From positions 1,279,001 through 1,343,000 of the forward strand of contig NZ_JALPKR020000002.1 of the NCBI RefSeq assembly GCF_023195515.1: a stretch of DNA of 64,000 nt, read 5' to 3'. The notes below the pieces were generated by a model. That model made no database searches. It was not told where the DNA came from and saw only the letters and a list, made by a program, of their open reading frames with translations. The translations under genes and the position numbers were made by a program. Positions 55,006 through 63,253 of the stretch are shown here, in pieces. Position 1 is the stretch's first letter, and the number at the start of each line of letters is the position of its first letter. The stretch comes from Variovorax sp. S12S4. Lineage in GTDB: Bacteria > Pseudomonadota > Gammaproteobacteria > Burkholderiales > Burkholderiaceae_C.

Positions 55006-55626
55006 ATGCAATCTTTCCTGTTGGCCGTCGATCGTTTCTCGACATGGATCGGCAAGACCTTCGCATGGTGCGCGCTGCTGCTCACGCTGCTCATCAGCTG
55101 GGAGGTGTTTTCGCGCTACGTGCTGAACCACCCGCATGCATGGGTGCTCGACGCGCAGATCATGCTGTACGGCGCCATGTTCATGACGGCCGGCGCGTAC
55201 ACGCTCTCCAAGAACGGCCACGTGCGCGGCGACGTGCTCTACGGCTTCTTTCGGCCCCGCACGCAGGCGCTGGTCGACCTGGTGCTGTACATCATCTTCT
55301 TCCTGCCCGGCATCGTCGCGCTGACCTGGGCGGGCTGGGTCTATGCAGGTGAATCGCTCGCCATCCGCGAGCAGACCTTCTCGGCCGAGCCGCTGCCGCT
55401 GTATCCCTTCAAGTACATCATTCCTCTCGCCGGGTTCACGCTGCTGTTGCAGGGCCTGGTCGAGATCATCCGCTGCGTGCAGTGCATCCGCGACGGCGCG
55501 TGGCCTTCGCGCGAGCAGGACGTGGAAGAGGTCGACGTCGAGAAGCTCAAGGAGATGGTCAACGTCAAGGACGAAGACATTGCCGCGCTCGACCGCGTGG
55601 TGGTTGCCAAGGAGGCCGCACGATGA
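55006..55626 (+). CDS. dctQ: TRAP transporter small permease subunit (DctQ family)
   Basis: A 206-residue membrane protein with four helices. It has WEVFSRYVLNHPHAWVLDAQ and TLSKNGHVRGDVLYGFF, the DctQ signature. The C-terminal about 45 residues are charged (EEVDVEKLKEMVNVKDEDIA), longer than in most DctQ proteins. Its stop overlaps the dctM start (ATGA). Confidence 0.93.
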   Translation: MQSFLLAVDRFSTWIGKTFAWCALLLTLLISWEVFSRYVLNHPHAWVLDAQIMLYGAMFMTAGAYTLSKNGHVRGDVLYGFFRPRTQALVDLVLYIIFFLPGIVALTWAGWVYAGESLAIREQTFSAEPLPLYPFKYIIPLAGFTLLLQGLVEIIRCVQCIRDGAWPSREQDVEEVDVEKLKEMVNVKDEDIAALDRVVVAKEAAR

Positions 55627-57602
55627 TCCGCCGCGAACTCTGGTTCGGCCTCTCGTTCATGGCGCTGATCGTGACCGGCGCGGCCGCGGTGCTCGTGAGC
55701 GCCGACACCATCACCAACGGCCACCTGGGCCTCCTGATGCTCTCGCTGGTGGTGGTGGCCATCATGCTGGGCTTTCCCACGGCGTTCACGCTGATGGGCA
55801 TGGGCATGCTCTTCACCTGGCTGGCGTACGACCGCGACTGGCACCGCACGCTCGACCTGATGGTGCAGGCCGCCTACAAGACCATGGCCAACGACGTGCT
55901 CATTGCGGTGCCGCTGTTCGTCTTCATGGGCTACCTGGTGGAGCGCGCGAACCTCATCGAGTCGCTGTTCAAGAGCCTGCACCTGGCGCTTGCACGGCTG
56001 CCGGGTGCATTGGCGGTGGCCACGCTGGTCACCTGCACCATCTTTGCCACCGCCACCGGCATCGTGGGCGCGGTGGTCACGCTGATGGGCCTGCTGGCCC
56101 TGCCGGCCATGCTGCGCGCGGGCTACAGCGTGCCGCTGGCCGCGGGTGCCATCACCGCCGGCGGGTGCCTGGGCATCCTGATTCCGCCTTCGGTGCTGCT
56201 GATCGTCTATGGCGCCACGGCGGGCGTCTCGGTGGTGCAGCTGTATGCGGGCGCATTCTTTCCGGGGCTGATGCTCGCTTCGCTCTACGTGGTGTACGTG
56301 ATCATCATCGCGCGGCTCAAGCCGCAATGGGCGCCGCCGCTGTCGCAGGCGGAGCGCGCGGTGCCGCTCACCCCGCTCTCGCAACGGCTGGCGGACAGCC
56401 CCGCTGCGCATGCGGTGGTCGGCCTGTTGAAAGGCCGGCGCAATGCGGACGTGCCGTTCTCGCACGTGCTGCGGCAGCTGGGTATCGTTGCCATGCCCGG
56501 CGTGATCTTTCTGCTGCTCGCCGGCTTCAGCTACAAGGCCGTGACCACCGTCGAGGCGCAGGCGCGCTACGAGATCGAGGAGATCGGCGCCACGCGCAGC
56601 GGCACCGCCGAGGGCTCGGGCGCTGGCGGATTGCAGGAGCCACCTTCCACCGGCGGGCTCCAGGAGCCGCCGGCCGCGGGCGGCTTACAAGAGCCGCCTT
56701 CCGGCGACACGCCTTCTGCTCCTTCCGCTTCAGGACCGCTCGCAGAACCGCCTGGCGCATCCAGCCCGCCGGCCGAAGCAGCCGCGGCGCAGCCGCCCGC
56801 CGCAGGCACAGCCGCCGTTGCCCCGGCGGCAGAGGGCGCATCGGTGCGCCCCGCGCCCACTTGGTGGTGGGTCACCTTTGCCATCTTCGGCGCGTTGGTC
56901 ACGCTGTTCTACCTGTTCCTGAGCTTTGCGCGGCTCGAGATCTTCAAGATGCTGCTGGCCTCGTTTTTCCCGCTGGTGCTGCTGATCCTGTCGGTGCTCG
57001 GCTCGATCGTGCTGGGCTTGGCAACGCCCACCGAGGCGGCGGCCATGGGTGCGCTCGGCGGCATGCTGCTGGCGGCGGCCTACCGGCGGCTCAACCTGTC
57101 GGTGCTGAAGGAATCGGTGTTTCTCACGGCCAAGACCTCGGCCATGGTGTGCTGGCTCTTCGTGGGCTCGGCCATCTTCTCGGCGGCGTTCGCGCTGCTC
57201 GGCGGGCAGGCGTTGGTGGAAGAGTGGGTGCTGGGCATGAACCTCACGAAGGTGCAGTTCCTGGTGCTGAGCCAGGTGATCATCTTCCTGCTGGGCTGGC
57301 CCTTGAAGTGGACCGAGATCATCGTGATCTTCATGCCCATCTTCATTCCGCTGCTCGACAACTTCGGCGTTGACCCGCTGTTCTTCGGCCTGCTGGTTGC
57401 AATGAACCTGCAGACGGCGTTCCTGAGCCCACCGGTGGCGATGGCGGCGTTCTACCTGAAGGGCGTGAGCCCGCCGCACGTGACGCTGAACCAGATCTTC
57501 CTGGGCATGCTGCCCTTCATGGGCATCCAGGTGCTGGCCATCGTGCTGCTGTACATCTGGCCGCAGATCGGGCTCTGGCTGCCGCAGCTGCTCTACAAAT
57601 AA
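55623..57602 (+). CDS. dctM: TRAP transporter large permease subunit (DctM family) with a repeat-bearing insert
   Basis: A 659-residue polytopic permease. Typical DctM proteins have about 430 residues. The normal halves are present: MLGFPTAFTLMGMGMLFTW, AAYKTMANDVLIAVPLFVFM, AGGCLGILIPPSVLLIVYGA and, late, LATPTEAAAMGALGGMLLAA. Between them, at about residues 315-415, is a Pro/Ala/Gly-rich segment with three tandem copies of the nonapeptide pattern GGLQEPPxx (56625-56705), followed by SAPSASGPLAEPPGASSPPA. Extra helices flank it. The insert would form a long disordered loop. It completes the dctPQM operon. Confidence 0.93.
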   Translation: MIRRELWFGLSFMALIVTGAAAVLVSADTITNGHLGLLMLSLVVVAIMLGFPTAFTLMGMGMLFTWLAYDRDWHRTLDLMVQAAYKTMANDVLIAVPLFVFMGYLVERANLIESLFKSLHLALARLPGALAVATLVTCTIFATATGIVGAVVTLMGLLALPAMLRAGYSVPLAAGAITAGGCLGILIPPSVLLIVYGATAGVSVVQLYAGAFFPGLMLASLYVVYVIIIARLKPQWAPPLSQAERAVPLTPLSQRLADSPAAHAVVGLLKGRRNADVPFSHVLRQLGIVAMPGVIFLLLAGFSYKAVTTVEAQARYEIEEIGATRSGTAEGSGAGGLQEPPSTGGLQEPPAAGGLQEPPSGDTPSAPSASGPLAEPPGASSPPAEAAAAQPPAAGTAAVAPAAEGASVRPAPTWWWVTFAIFGALVTLFYLFLSFARLEIFKMLLASFFPLVLLILSVLGSIVLGLATPTEAAAMGALGGMLLAAAYRRLNLSVLKESVFLTAKTSAMVCWLFVGSAIFSAAFALLGGQALVEEWVLGMNLTKVQFLVLSQVIIFLLGWPLKWTEIIVIFMPIFIPLLDNFGVDPLFFGLLVAMNLQTAFLSPPVAMAAFYLKGVSPPHVTLNQIFLGMLPFMGIQVLAIVLLYIWPQIGLWLPQLLYK

Positions 57603-57624
57603 GCGGCAGGGCGGCGCGCGAACT

Positions 57625-59685
57625 TCAGCGGCGCCGCTCTACATAGGGGCGCGCCTGCAGCAGCACAATGCGGTCGCCCACGGTGGCCCATTCGATGTCC
57701 TGGTCGACGCCGCCGAACGCGCGCTTCACCGCGGCGCCTACGCCTGCGAGGCGCACCACCAGCTCGTCCGTCAGCACGGTGCGGCCGGCTTCCACCGGCA
57801 CTTCCTTCACGCCGCCGTCCTTGTCGAGCTGCAGGGCCGTTTCTTCGGCCGAGCGGCTCAGCACCTGGATGGCCTTGGACCAGCTCGAATACATGACCTG
57901 CTCCGCCACACGCTTGCCTTCGACCACGCGGATGCCGATGCCGCGCTTGGCCGAGATGTAGGTGACGTGCGGATGCCCGGCGTCGAAGGGGTCGCGCGTG
58001 ATCATCACGCCGGCGTTGGTCGAATCGATGGCGGCCTGCACGAACACCCCCATCAGCACCGACTCGGCGCCAAAGCCCGCGGCACTGCGCGCCTCCCAGG
58101 CCTCGGGGTTGAACACCGAAGCCCACACCTTTTTCACCGCGAGCTCGAGCGCATCGCCGGTCTTGACGTTGGGCACCGTGCTGTAGAGCCCCGCGCCGCT
58201 GAAGCCGGGCAGGTCTTCCGAATTGGACGAACTGCGCACGAACACGCCGCCGCCGCCAAGCTGCGACTGCCAAGCGGCACGCCACGCCGCCGCGGTGGCC
58301 GCATCGACCGGCCACTGCACGATCTCATCGCGCAACTGCGCCAGCGCCTTCTGCCGGACCTGCGGGTCGCTTGCAAACCCGGGTTGCTGCTGCATGCGCG
58401 CGATGCGGCCGGCCAGGTCGTTGGCGCGCATGAAGCGGTCGTAGTGCGCAAAGGGAATGCAAAAGCCGTCGGGCACCGTGGTCTGAGGAATGCGCGCGGC
58501 CAGCACGGCCCCGAGGTTGGCCGCCTTGGAGCCGCACTGCGCGCTGTTGCGCGCACGCAGCGACGCGAGCGGCAGCAGGCGGGTTTCGCGCAGGTCGGGC
58601 CTGGCGGCTTTCGCACCGCCCGGCACCACGCCGATGGCCGCGGTGCGCACGTTGCGCGGCGGCAGCGCCGCAATCTCCTCGGGCGTGAGGCGGCGCAGCT
58701 GGTAGCCCGAGGCCGCGACCTTGAGCGCCACCCATTGGCCCGCATGCTCGCGCAACACAGCTGCGGCATCGCGCACATAGGCGTTGGGAATGCCCCAGCC
58801 CTTGGCCAGCAGGTTGACGTGCGACAGCGCAGTAGAGGGCCGCTCGGTCAGCACGCCGGCCACGGGCGGCAGGCTGATCGGCACCTGGCGCAACACGGCA
58901 ATGTCGTCGGGCAGCAGCGCATTCAGCACGTTCGCGCCCGAAGCCTCGTCCACGATGCGCACCCGGCCGGTGGCCGTGCCGAGGTTCATCGGCATGTAGG
59001 GCTGCTCGCGGATCAGCGCTTCCTGGCTCACGAAGTCGACGCCCGTTTCCTTCGCAACCCGCTCGTGCAGCGTGGAGTTGGTCTTGAACTTCACGGGTGC
59101 GAAAAAGCTGGCCTTCACCTGCGCATCGGCCTGCCGCAGCAGCGCCGGCGTGAGCTGGTCGCCCTCCCAGAATTCGTAGGTGAAGGTGCCGATGTTCTGC
59201 TGCCAGCTCAGCGTGCCGAACAGGAAGCGGCGGTCCGGCGCAAGGTAGTTGCGGTCGATTTCGCGCTTGCCGGCGCGCGGCGAAAGCCCCGTATCGCGCA
59301 CGAAGCGCACGTGCAGCTGAAAGCGCGGCGTGTCGATGTAGTAGGTGCGCACCGGTTTGGCCTGGCGATCGACGGCGAAGAGCACGTGGGCCAGTTGCAT
59401 CGGCGTGCCGGCGTCGTAAACGCGCGCCAGGGCGTCGAAGTCGCCCCGGCTGCGAAGCATGGACAGCGACGCGGGCGCTGCGGGGCGGGTGGCCGCGGCC
59501 CCAGGAGCCGCGTTGCTGCTGTTCTGCTGCTGGTAATAAGAGGGCTTGCGCGCCAGCTGGGCCTCGGCACGTGGCGCCGCGAGGAAGATCGCCGCACCGA
59601 AGCCGAGCGCCATCATTCCCCACGATTTGCTATGGTTCCGGTAGCGCACTTTGCCCCGTGCACCTGGGCTGTTGTCGTTTTTCAT
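57625..59685 (-). CDS. Exported PEP/pyruvate-binding (PPDK N-terminal-like) protein
   Basis: A 686-residue protein. The N-terminus has a twin-basic region and hydrophobic core (WGMMALGFGAAIFLAAPRAE, cleavage near AEA-QLA), which indicates export. A swivel-type segment with a candidate phospho-His (His289 in RPSTALSHVNLLAKGWGIPN) is followed by an ATP-grasp PPDK/PEP-synthase domain (CGSKAANLGAV, FVRSSSNSEDLPGFSGAG, MITRDPFDAG, ending VLLQARPYVE). ATP is scarce outside the cytoplasm, so the localisation is puzzling. It converges on dctM 22 bp away and is divergent from the FecR-like gene. Confidence 0.85.
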   Translation of the reverse strand: MKNDNSPGARGKVRYRNHSKSWGMMALGFGAAIFLAAPRAEAQLARKPSYYQQQNSSNAAPGAAATRPAAPASLSMLRSRGDFDALARVYDAGTPMQLAHVLFAVDRQAKPVRTYYIDTPRFQLHVRFVRDTGLSPRAGKREIDRNYLAPDRRFLFGTLSWQQNIGTFTYEFWEGDQLTPALLRQADAQVKASFFAPVKFKTNSTLHERVAKETGVDFVSQEALIREQPYMPMNLGTATGRVRIVDEASGANVLNALLPDDIAVLRQVPISLPPVAGVLTERPSTALSHVNLLAKGWGIPNAYVRDAAAVLREHAGQWVALKVAASGYQLRRLTPEEIAALPPRNVRTAAIGVVPGGAKAARPDLRETRLLPLASLRARNSAQCGSKAANLGAVLAARIPQTTVPDGFCIPFAHYDRFMRANDLAGRIARMQQQPGFASDPQVRQKALAQLRDEIVQWPVDAATAAAWRAAWQSQLGGGGVFVRSSSNSEDLPGFSGAGLYSTVPNVKTGDALELAVKKVWASVFNPEAWEARSAAGFGAESVLMGVFVQAAIDSTNAGVMITRDPFDAGHPHVTYISAKRGIGIRVVEGKRVAEQVMYSSWSKAIQVLSRSAEETALQLDKDGGVKEVPVEAGRTVLTDELVVRLAGVGAAVKRAFGGVDQDIEWATVGDRIVLLQARPYVERRR

Positions 59686-59823
59686 GCAGAGTCCCTCATT
59701 ACAAGCAGTTGCCGAATGTGCGTGCGCTTCACCAAGCAGGGGGCATGCGCTGACAGCGGCAGCGGATTCTCGCGCGTTACATGTGCATCGCTTTCATCCG
59801 GTCCCGCGAACCAGAGACAAACC

Positions 59824-61794
59824 ATGAACCGCACCGCCTTTTCCCCTCTTCACCGGCCGCTGCATCGATGGCTGCTCGGCCTCGCGCTGCTGTGCCTTGG
59901 CGCGGCGGCCGGCGCGCAGCAAGACCCGCCGGGCCGCGTGGCGCGCCTGAACCTGCAGCAAGGCACGGTGAGCTTTGCGCCGGCCGGCGAAGACAGCTGG
60001 TACGACGCGCAACCCAACCGCCCCATCACCAGCGGCGACCGGCTCTGGACCGACCGCAATGCGCGCGCCGAGGTTCACATCGGCTCGGCGGCGCTGCGGA
60101 TGGACGGGCAGACGCATGTTGAATTTTCCGAGCTCGACGACGACACCGTGCGCATCACCGCGAACCAGGGCAACCTGCAATTGCGCGTGCGAGATGACCT
60201 TTCGGGCCAACGCGTCGAGGTGGACACAGGCAACCTCGCCGTGGTGATCGACGCCCCCGGCGAATACCGCATTGCCGCCGACCCGTCCGCCGGCACCACC
60301 TGGGTTGCGGTGGCCTCCGGCCGAGCGACGCTCCATGGTGAAAACGGCCAGTCGCAAACCCTGGGCGCGCGGCAGCAACTCACCGTGTCCGGCCGCGACC
60401 TTGCCGCGGTGAACAGCTTTCCGCCGCAGAACGGCAGCTTCGACGCGTGGGTGGCCGAGCGCAACCGCATCGAGGACCAGTCCGTCTCCGCGCGCTACGT
60501 GTCGCGCGAGGTGGTCGGCTACCAGCAGCTCGACAACTACGGCGACTGGCAGAACGACCCCTCCTACGGCGCCGTCTGGTTCCCGCGCAACGTGGACGCC
60601 GACTGGGCGCCCTACCGCGACGGCCAGTGGGTGAACGTGGCCCCCTGGGGCCTGACCTGGGTCGATGCCGCGCCCTGGGGCTTTGCGCCATTCCACTATG
60701 GCCGCTGGGCCCGCGTGGGTCCGCGCTGGGCCTGGGTGCCGGGGCAGGCCACCGCACGGCCCGTGTATTCGCCCGCACTGGTCGGCTTTGTGGGCGGCGG
60801 CAGCGGCGGCGTGAATGCCACCTTGCAGATCGGCGACGGCCGCAGCGGCGTGGGCTGGTTCCCGCTCGCGCCCGGTGAACAATGGCGGCCCGCCTACAGC
60901 GCGAGCCCCCGCTACATCGATCGCGTCAACCGCATGGCCGCCTACCGAAACCGCCAGGCCGAGATGCGCAACGACTTCTATGCCAACCAGCGGATGCCGG
61001 GCGCGGTGACCGTGGTGCCGGCCGACCGCTTCGGCCGTGGCCCTTTCGGCCGGCGCGACCTGGTGCGCTTGCCCGATGACCGCTTTGCGCGCGTGCCGGT
61101 TGCGCCCGCTCCGGGCATTCCGATGCACGGCTTTGGCGGCGGCTATGGCCGGCCCGCCGCGATGCAGCCGCCGCCGCAGCTGCGGGCTCGCCAGCAGCAG
61201 GAGTTCCAGTACGAGCAGGCGCGGCAAGTCCAGCAGATGCAGCAGGCGCAGAACATCCAGGCCATGCAGCAGCGCGCCGCGCAACAGCAGGCGGCACAGC
61301 AACAACAGCAGCAGCAAATGGAATGGCAGCGGCAGCAAGGCCAGCGCCAGCAGCAGGAGTGGCAGCAGCGCGCCAACCAGAACCAATGGCAGCAACAGCA
61401 GCATCAACAACAGCTCCAACTCCAGCAGCAGCAACAGGCGCAGCGGCAACAGCAGGAACTGCAGCAGCGCGCCGCCCAGGCCCAAGCGCAGCAGATGCAG
61501 CTGCAACAACAGCAGCAACGCGCCGCGCAGCAGGCGCTGGCCCAGCAGCAGATGATTCGCCAGCAGCAGGAGACGCAACAGCGCGCCGCGCAAATGCAGC
61601 AGCAAGCGCTCGCCCAGCAGCAGGCTCAGCAGAACGCCATGCGGCAGGCCCAGGAAGCGCAGGTGCGCGCAATGCAGCAGCAACGCGGCTTTGCGCCGCC
61701 GCCCCAGCAAGCCCAGCCCCAGCCTCCACCCGGCCAGCGGGGCGGTGACGACCGGCGCAGGCTGATGACCTCGCCGGACTCGCAGCAGCGCTGA
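59824..61794 (+). CDS. Exported FecR-domain/DUF6600-like protein with long Gln-rich tail
   Basis: A 656-residue protein. A Sec signal peptide (WLLGLALLCLGAAAGA-QQD) opens it. A FecR-like beta domain (about residues 35-200, RITANQGNLQLRVRDDLSGQ, VVIDAPGEYRI) follows. A Trp-rich DUF6600-like region (YGDWQNDPSYGAVWFPRNV, WVDAAPWGFAPFHYGRWARV) spans about 235-310. From about residue 455 to 625 the sequence is dominated by Gln with Ala, Met and Arg, probably a coiled coil or disordered rod. The ATG at 59824 is used; the frame is open far upstream only because it runs antisense to the neighbouring gene. The function is unknown. Confidence 0.87.
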   Translation: MNRTAFSPLHRPLHRWLLGLALLCLGAAAGAQQDPPGRVARLNLQQGTVSFAPAGEDSWYDAQPNRPITSGDRLWTDRNARAEVHIGSAALRMDGQTHVEFSELDDDTVRITANQGNLQLRVRDDLSGQRVEVDTGNLAVVIDAPGEYRIAADPSAGTTWVAVASGRATLHGENGQSQTLGARQQLTVSGRDLAAVNSFPPQNGSFDAWVAERNRIEDQSVSARYVSREVVGYQQLDNYGDWQNDPSYGAVWFPRNVDADWAPYRDGQWVNVAPWGLTWVDAAPWGFAPFHYGRWARVGPRWAWVPGQATARPVYSPALVGFVGGGSGGVNATLQIGDGRSGVGWFPLAPGEQWRPAYSASPRYIDRVNRMAAYRNRQAEMRNDFYANQRMPGAVTVVPADRFGRGPFGRRDLVRLPDDRFARVPVAPAPGIPMHGFGGGYGRPAAMQPPPQLRARQQQEFQYEQARQVQQMQQAQNIQAMQQRAAQQQAAQQQQQQQMEWQRQQGQRQQQEWQQRANQNQWQQQQHQQQLQLQQQQQAQRQQQELQQRAAQAQAQQMQLQQQQQRAAQQALAQQQMIRQQQETQQRAAQMQQQALAQQQAQQNAMRQAQEAQVRAMQQQRGFAPPPQQAQPQPPPGQRGGDDRRRLMTSPDSQQR

Positions 61795-61894
61795 ACGCCG
61801 AGCGCGCGGGGGTAGCGCATCGCCCCGCGCAAGACCCGCGAATACCGGTGCTTCCCGCCGGCGGCTAAAGTCGCCGGCAAGGAGCACCCTTCAC

Positions 61895-63253
61895 ATGCGC
61901 ACATTCGACTTCGACCTTTTCGTCATCGGCGGCGGCAGCGGCGGCGTACGGGCAGCGCGCATGGCGGCGCAGCACGGCGCGCGCGTGGGCCTGGCCGAAG
62001 CGGCGGACCTTGGCGGCACCTGCGTCAACGTGGGCTGCATTCCCAAAAAACTCTACAGCTACGCGGCCGGCTACGCCGAATCGTTCGAGGAAGCGGCGGG
62101 CTACGGGTGGAAGCTGCCCGAGGCACCGCAGTTCGACTGGGGCCAGCTCAAGGCCCAGCGCGCCAAGGAGATCGAGCGTCTCAACGGCGTGTATGCCTCG
62201 CTGCTGAAAAACTCGGGCGTCAGGCTGATCACGGGCTGGGCGCAGCTGGTCGACGGCCACACGGTGGAAGTCGACGGCCAGCGCCACACCGCGCGCCACC
62301 TGCTCGTTGCCACCGGCGGCACGCCCTTCGTGCCCGAGATTCCGGGGCGCGAGCACATCGCCACCTCGGACGCGATGTTCAACCTCGACCCGTTTCCCAA
62401 GCGCCTGCTGGTGGTGGGCGGCGGCTACATCGCCTGCGAGTTCGCATCCATCTTCAACGGCCTGGGCGCCAAGGTGACGCAGCTGCATCGCCGCGCGCAC
62501 CTGCTCACCGGCTTCGATGACGACGTGCGGCAGTTCGTCGCACACGAAATGGGCAAGGCCGGCATCGACGTGCGGCTCAACGTCGAGGCAGCGTCGATTG
62601 CGCGCGGCCCGGGCGGGCTGGTCGTCACCCTGGCGCGCGGCCAGCAGGTCGAGGCCGACGCGGTGCTCTTTGCCACCGGCCGGGTGCCCAACACCCAAGG
62701 GCTCGGCCTGGAGGCGGCGGGCGTTGCGCTCGACAAGCGCGGCGCGATCGCGGTCGATGCGAACTACCGCAGCTCGGTACCGTCGATCTACGCGGTGGGC
62801 GACGTTTCCACCCGCGTGCACCTCACGCCGGTCGCGCTGGCCGAAGCCATGGTGGTGGTCGATGCCTTGTTCGGCCAGGGCAAGCGCAAGCTCGAGTACG
62901 AATACATTCCCACCGCGGTTTTCACGCACCCGAACATCGGCACCTGCGGCTACACCGAGATCGATGCGCGCGCCAGGTTCGGCGAGGTGACGGTGTTCTC
63001 GAGCGAGTTCAAGTCGCTGCGCCACACGCTCTCCGGCCGCAGCGAGCGCACCTTCATGAAGCTGGTGGTGCACAAGGCGACCGACCGCGTGGTCGGCCTG
63101 CACATGGTGGGCGCCGACGCGGGCGAAATTGTGCAAGGCTTCGCGGTGGCCATGCGCGCGGGCGCCACCAAGGCGCTGTTCGACAGCACCGTGGGCATCC
63201 ACCCCACGGCGGCCGAAGAGTTCGTGACCATGCGCGAACCGATGCCGGGCTAG
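61895..63253 (+). CDS. gorA: Glutathione-disulfide reductase
   Basis: A 452-residue FAD enzyme reducing GSSG with NADPH. It has the FAD motif DLFVIGGGSGGVRAARMAA, redox-active disulfide GGTCVNVGCIPKKLYSYA, NADPH motif LLVVGGGYIACEFASIFNGL and the C-terminal catalytic VGIHPTAAEEFVTMREPMP. Together these distinguish it from other disulfide reductases. Its stop overlaps the stop of the convergent panE-like gene by a few bases. Confidence 0.96.
   Translation: MRTFDFDLFVIGGGSGGVRAARMAAQHGARVGLAEAADLGGTCVNVGCIPKKLYSYAAGYAESFEEAAGYGWKLPEAPQFDWGQLKAQRAKEIERLNGVYASLLKNSGVRLITGWAQLVDGHTVEVDGQRHTARHLLVATGGTPFVPEIPGREHIATSDAMFNLDPFPKRLLVVGGGYIACEFASIFNGLGAKVTQLHRRAHLLTGFDDDVRQFVAHEMGKAGIDVRLNVEAASIARGPGGLVVTLARGQQVEADAVLFATGRVPNTQGLGLEAAGVALDKRGAIAVDANYRSSVPSIYAVGDVSTRVHLTPVALAEAMVVVDALFGQGKRKLEYEYIPTAVFTHPNIGTCGYTEIDARARFGEVTVFSSEFKSLRHTLSGRSERTFMKLVVHKATDRVVGLHMVGADAGEIVQGFAVAMRAGATKALFDSTVGIHPTAAEEFVTMREPMPG

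Noticed and set aside
57967..59823. A plus-strand open frame of about 620 codons upstream of the FecR-like gene
   Set aside because: It is exactly antisense to the PPDK-like gene; its composition (Arg/His/Ala-rich) and lack of any domain mark it as a GC-driven shadow.
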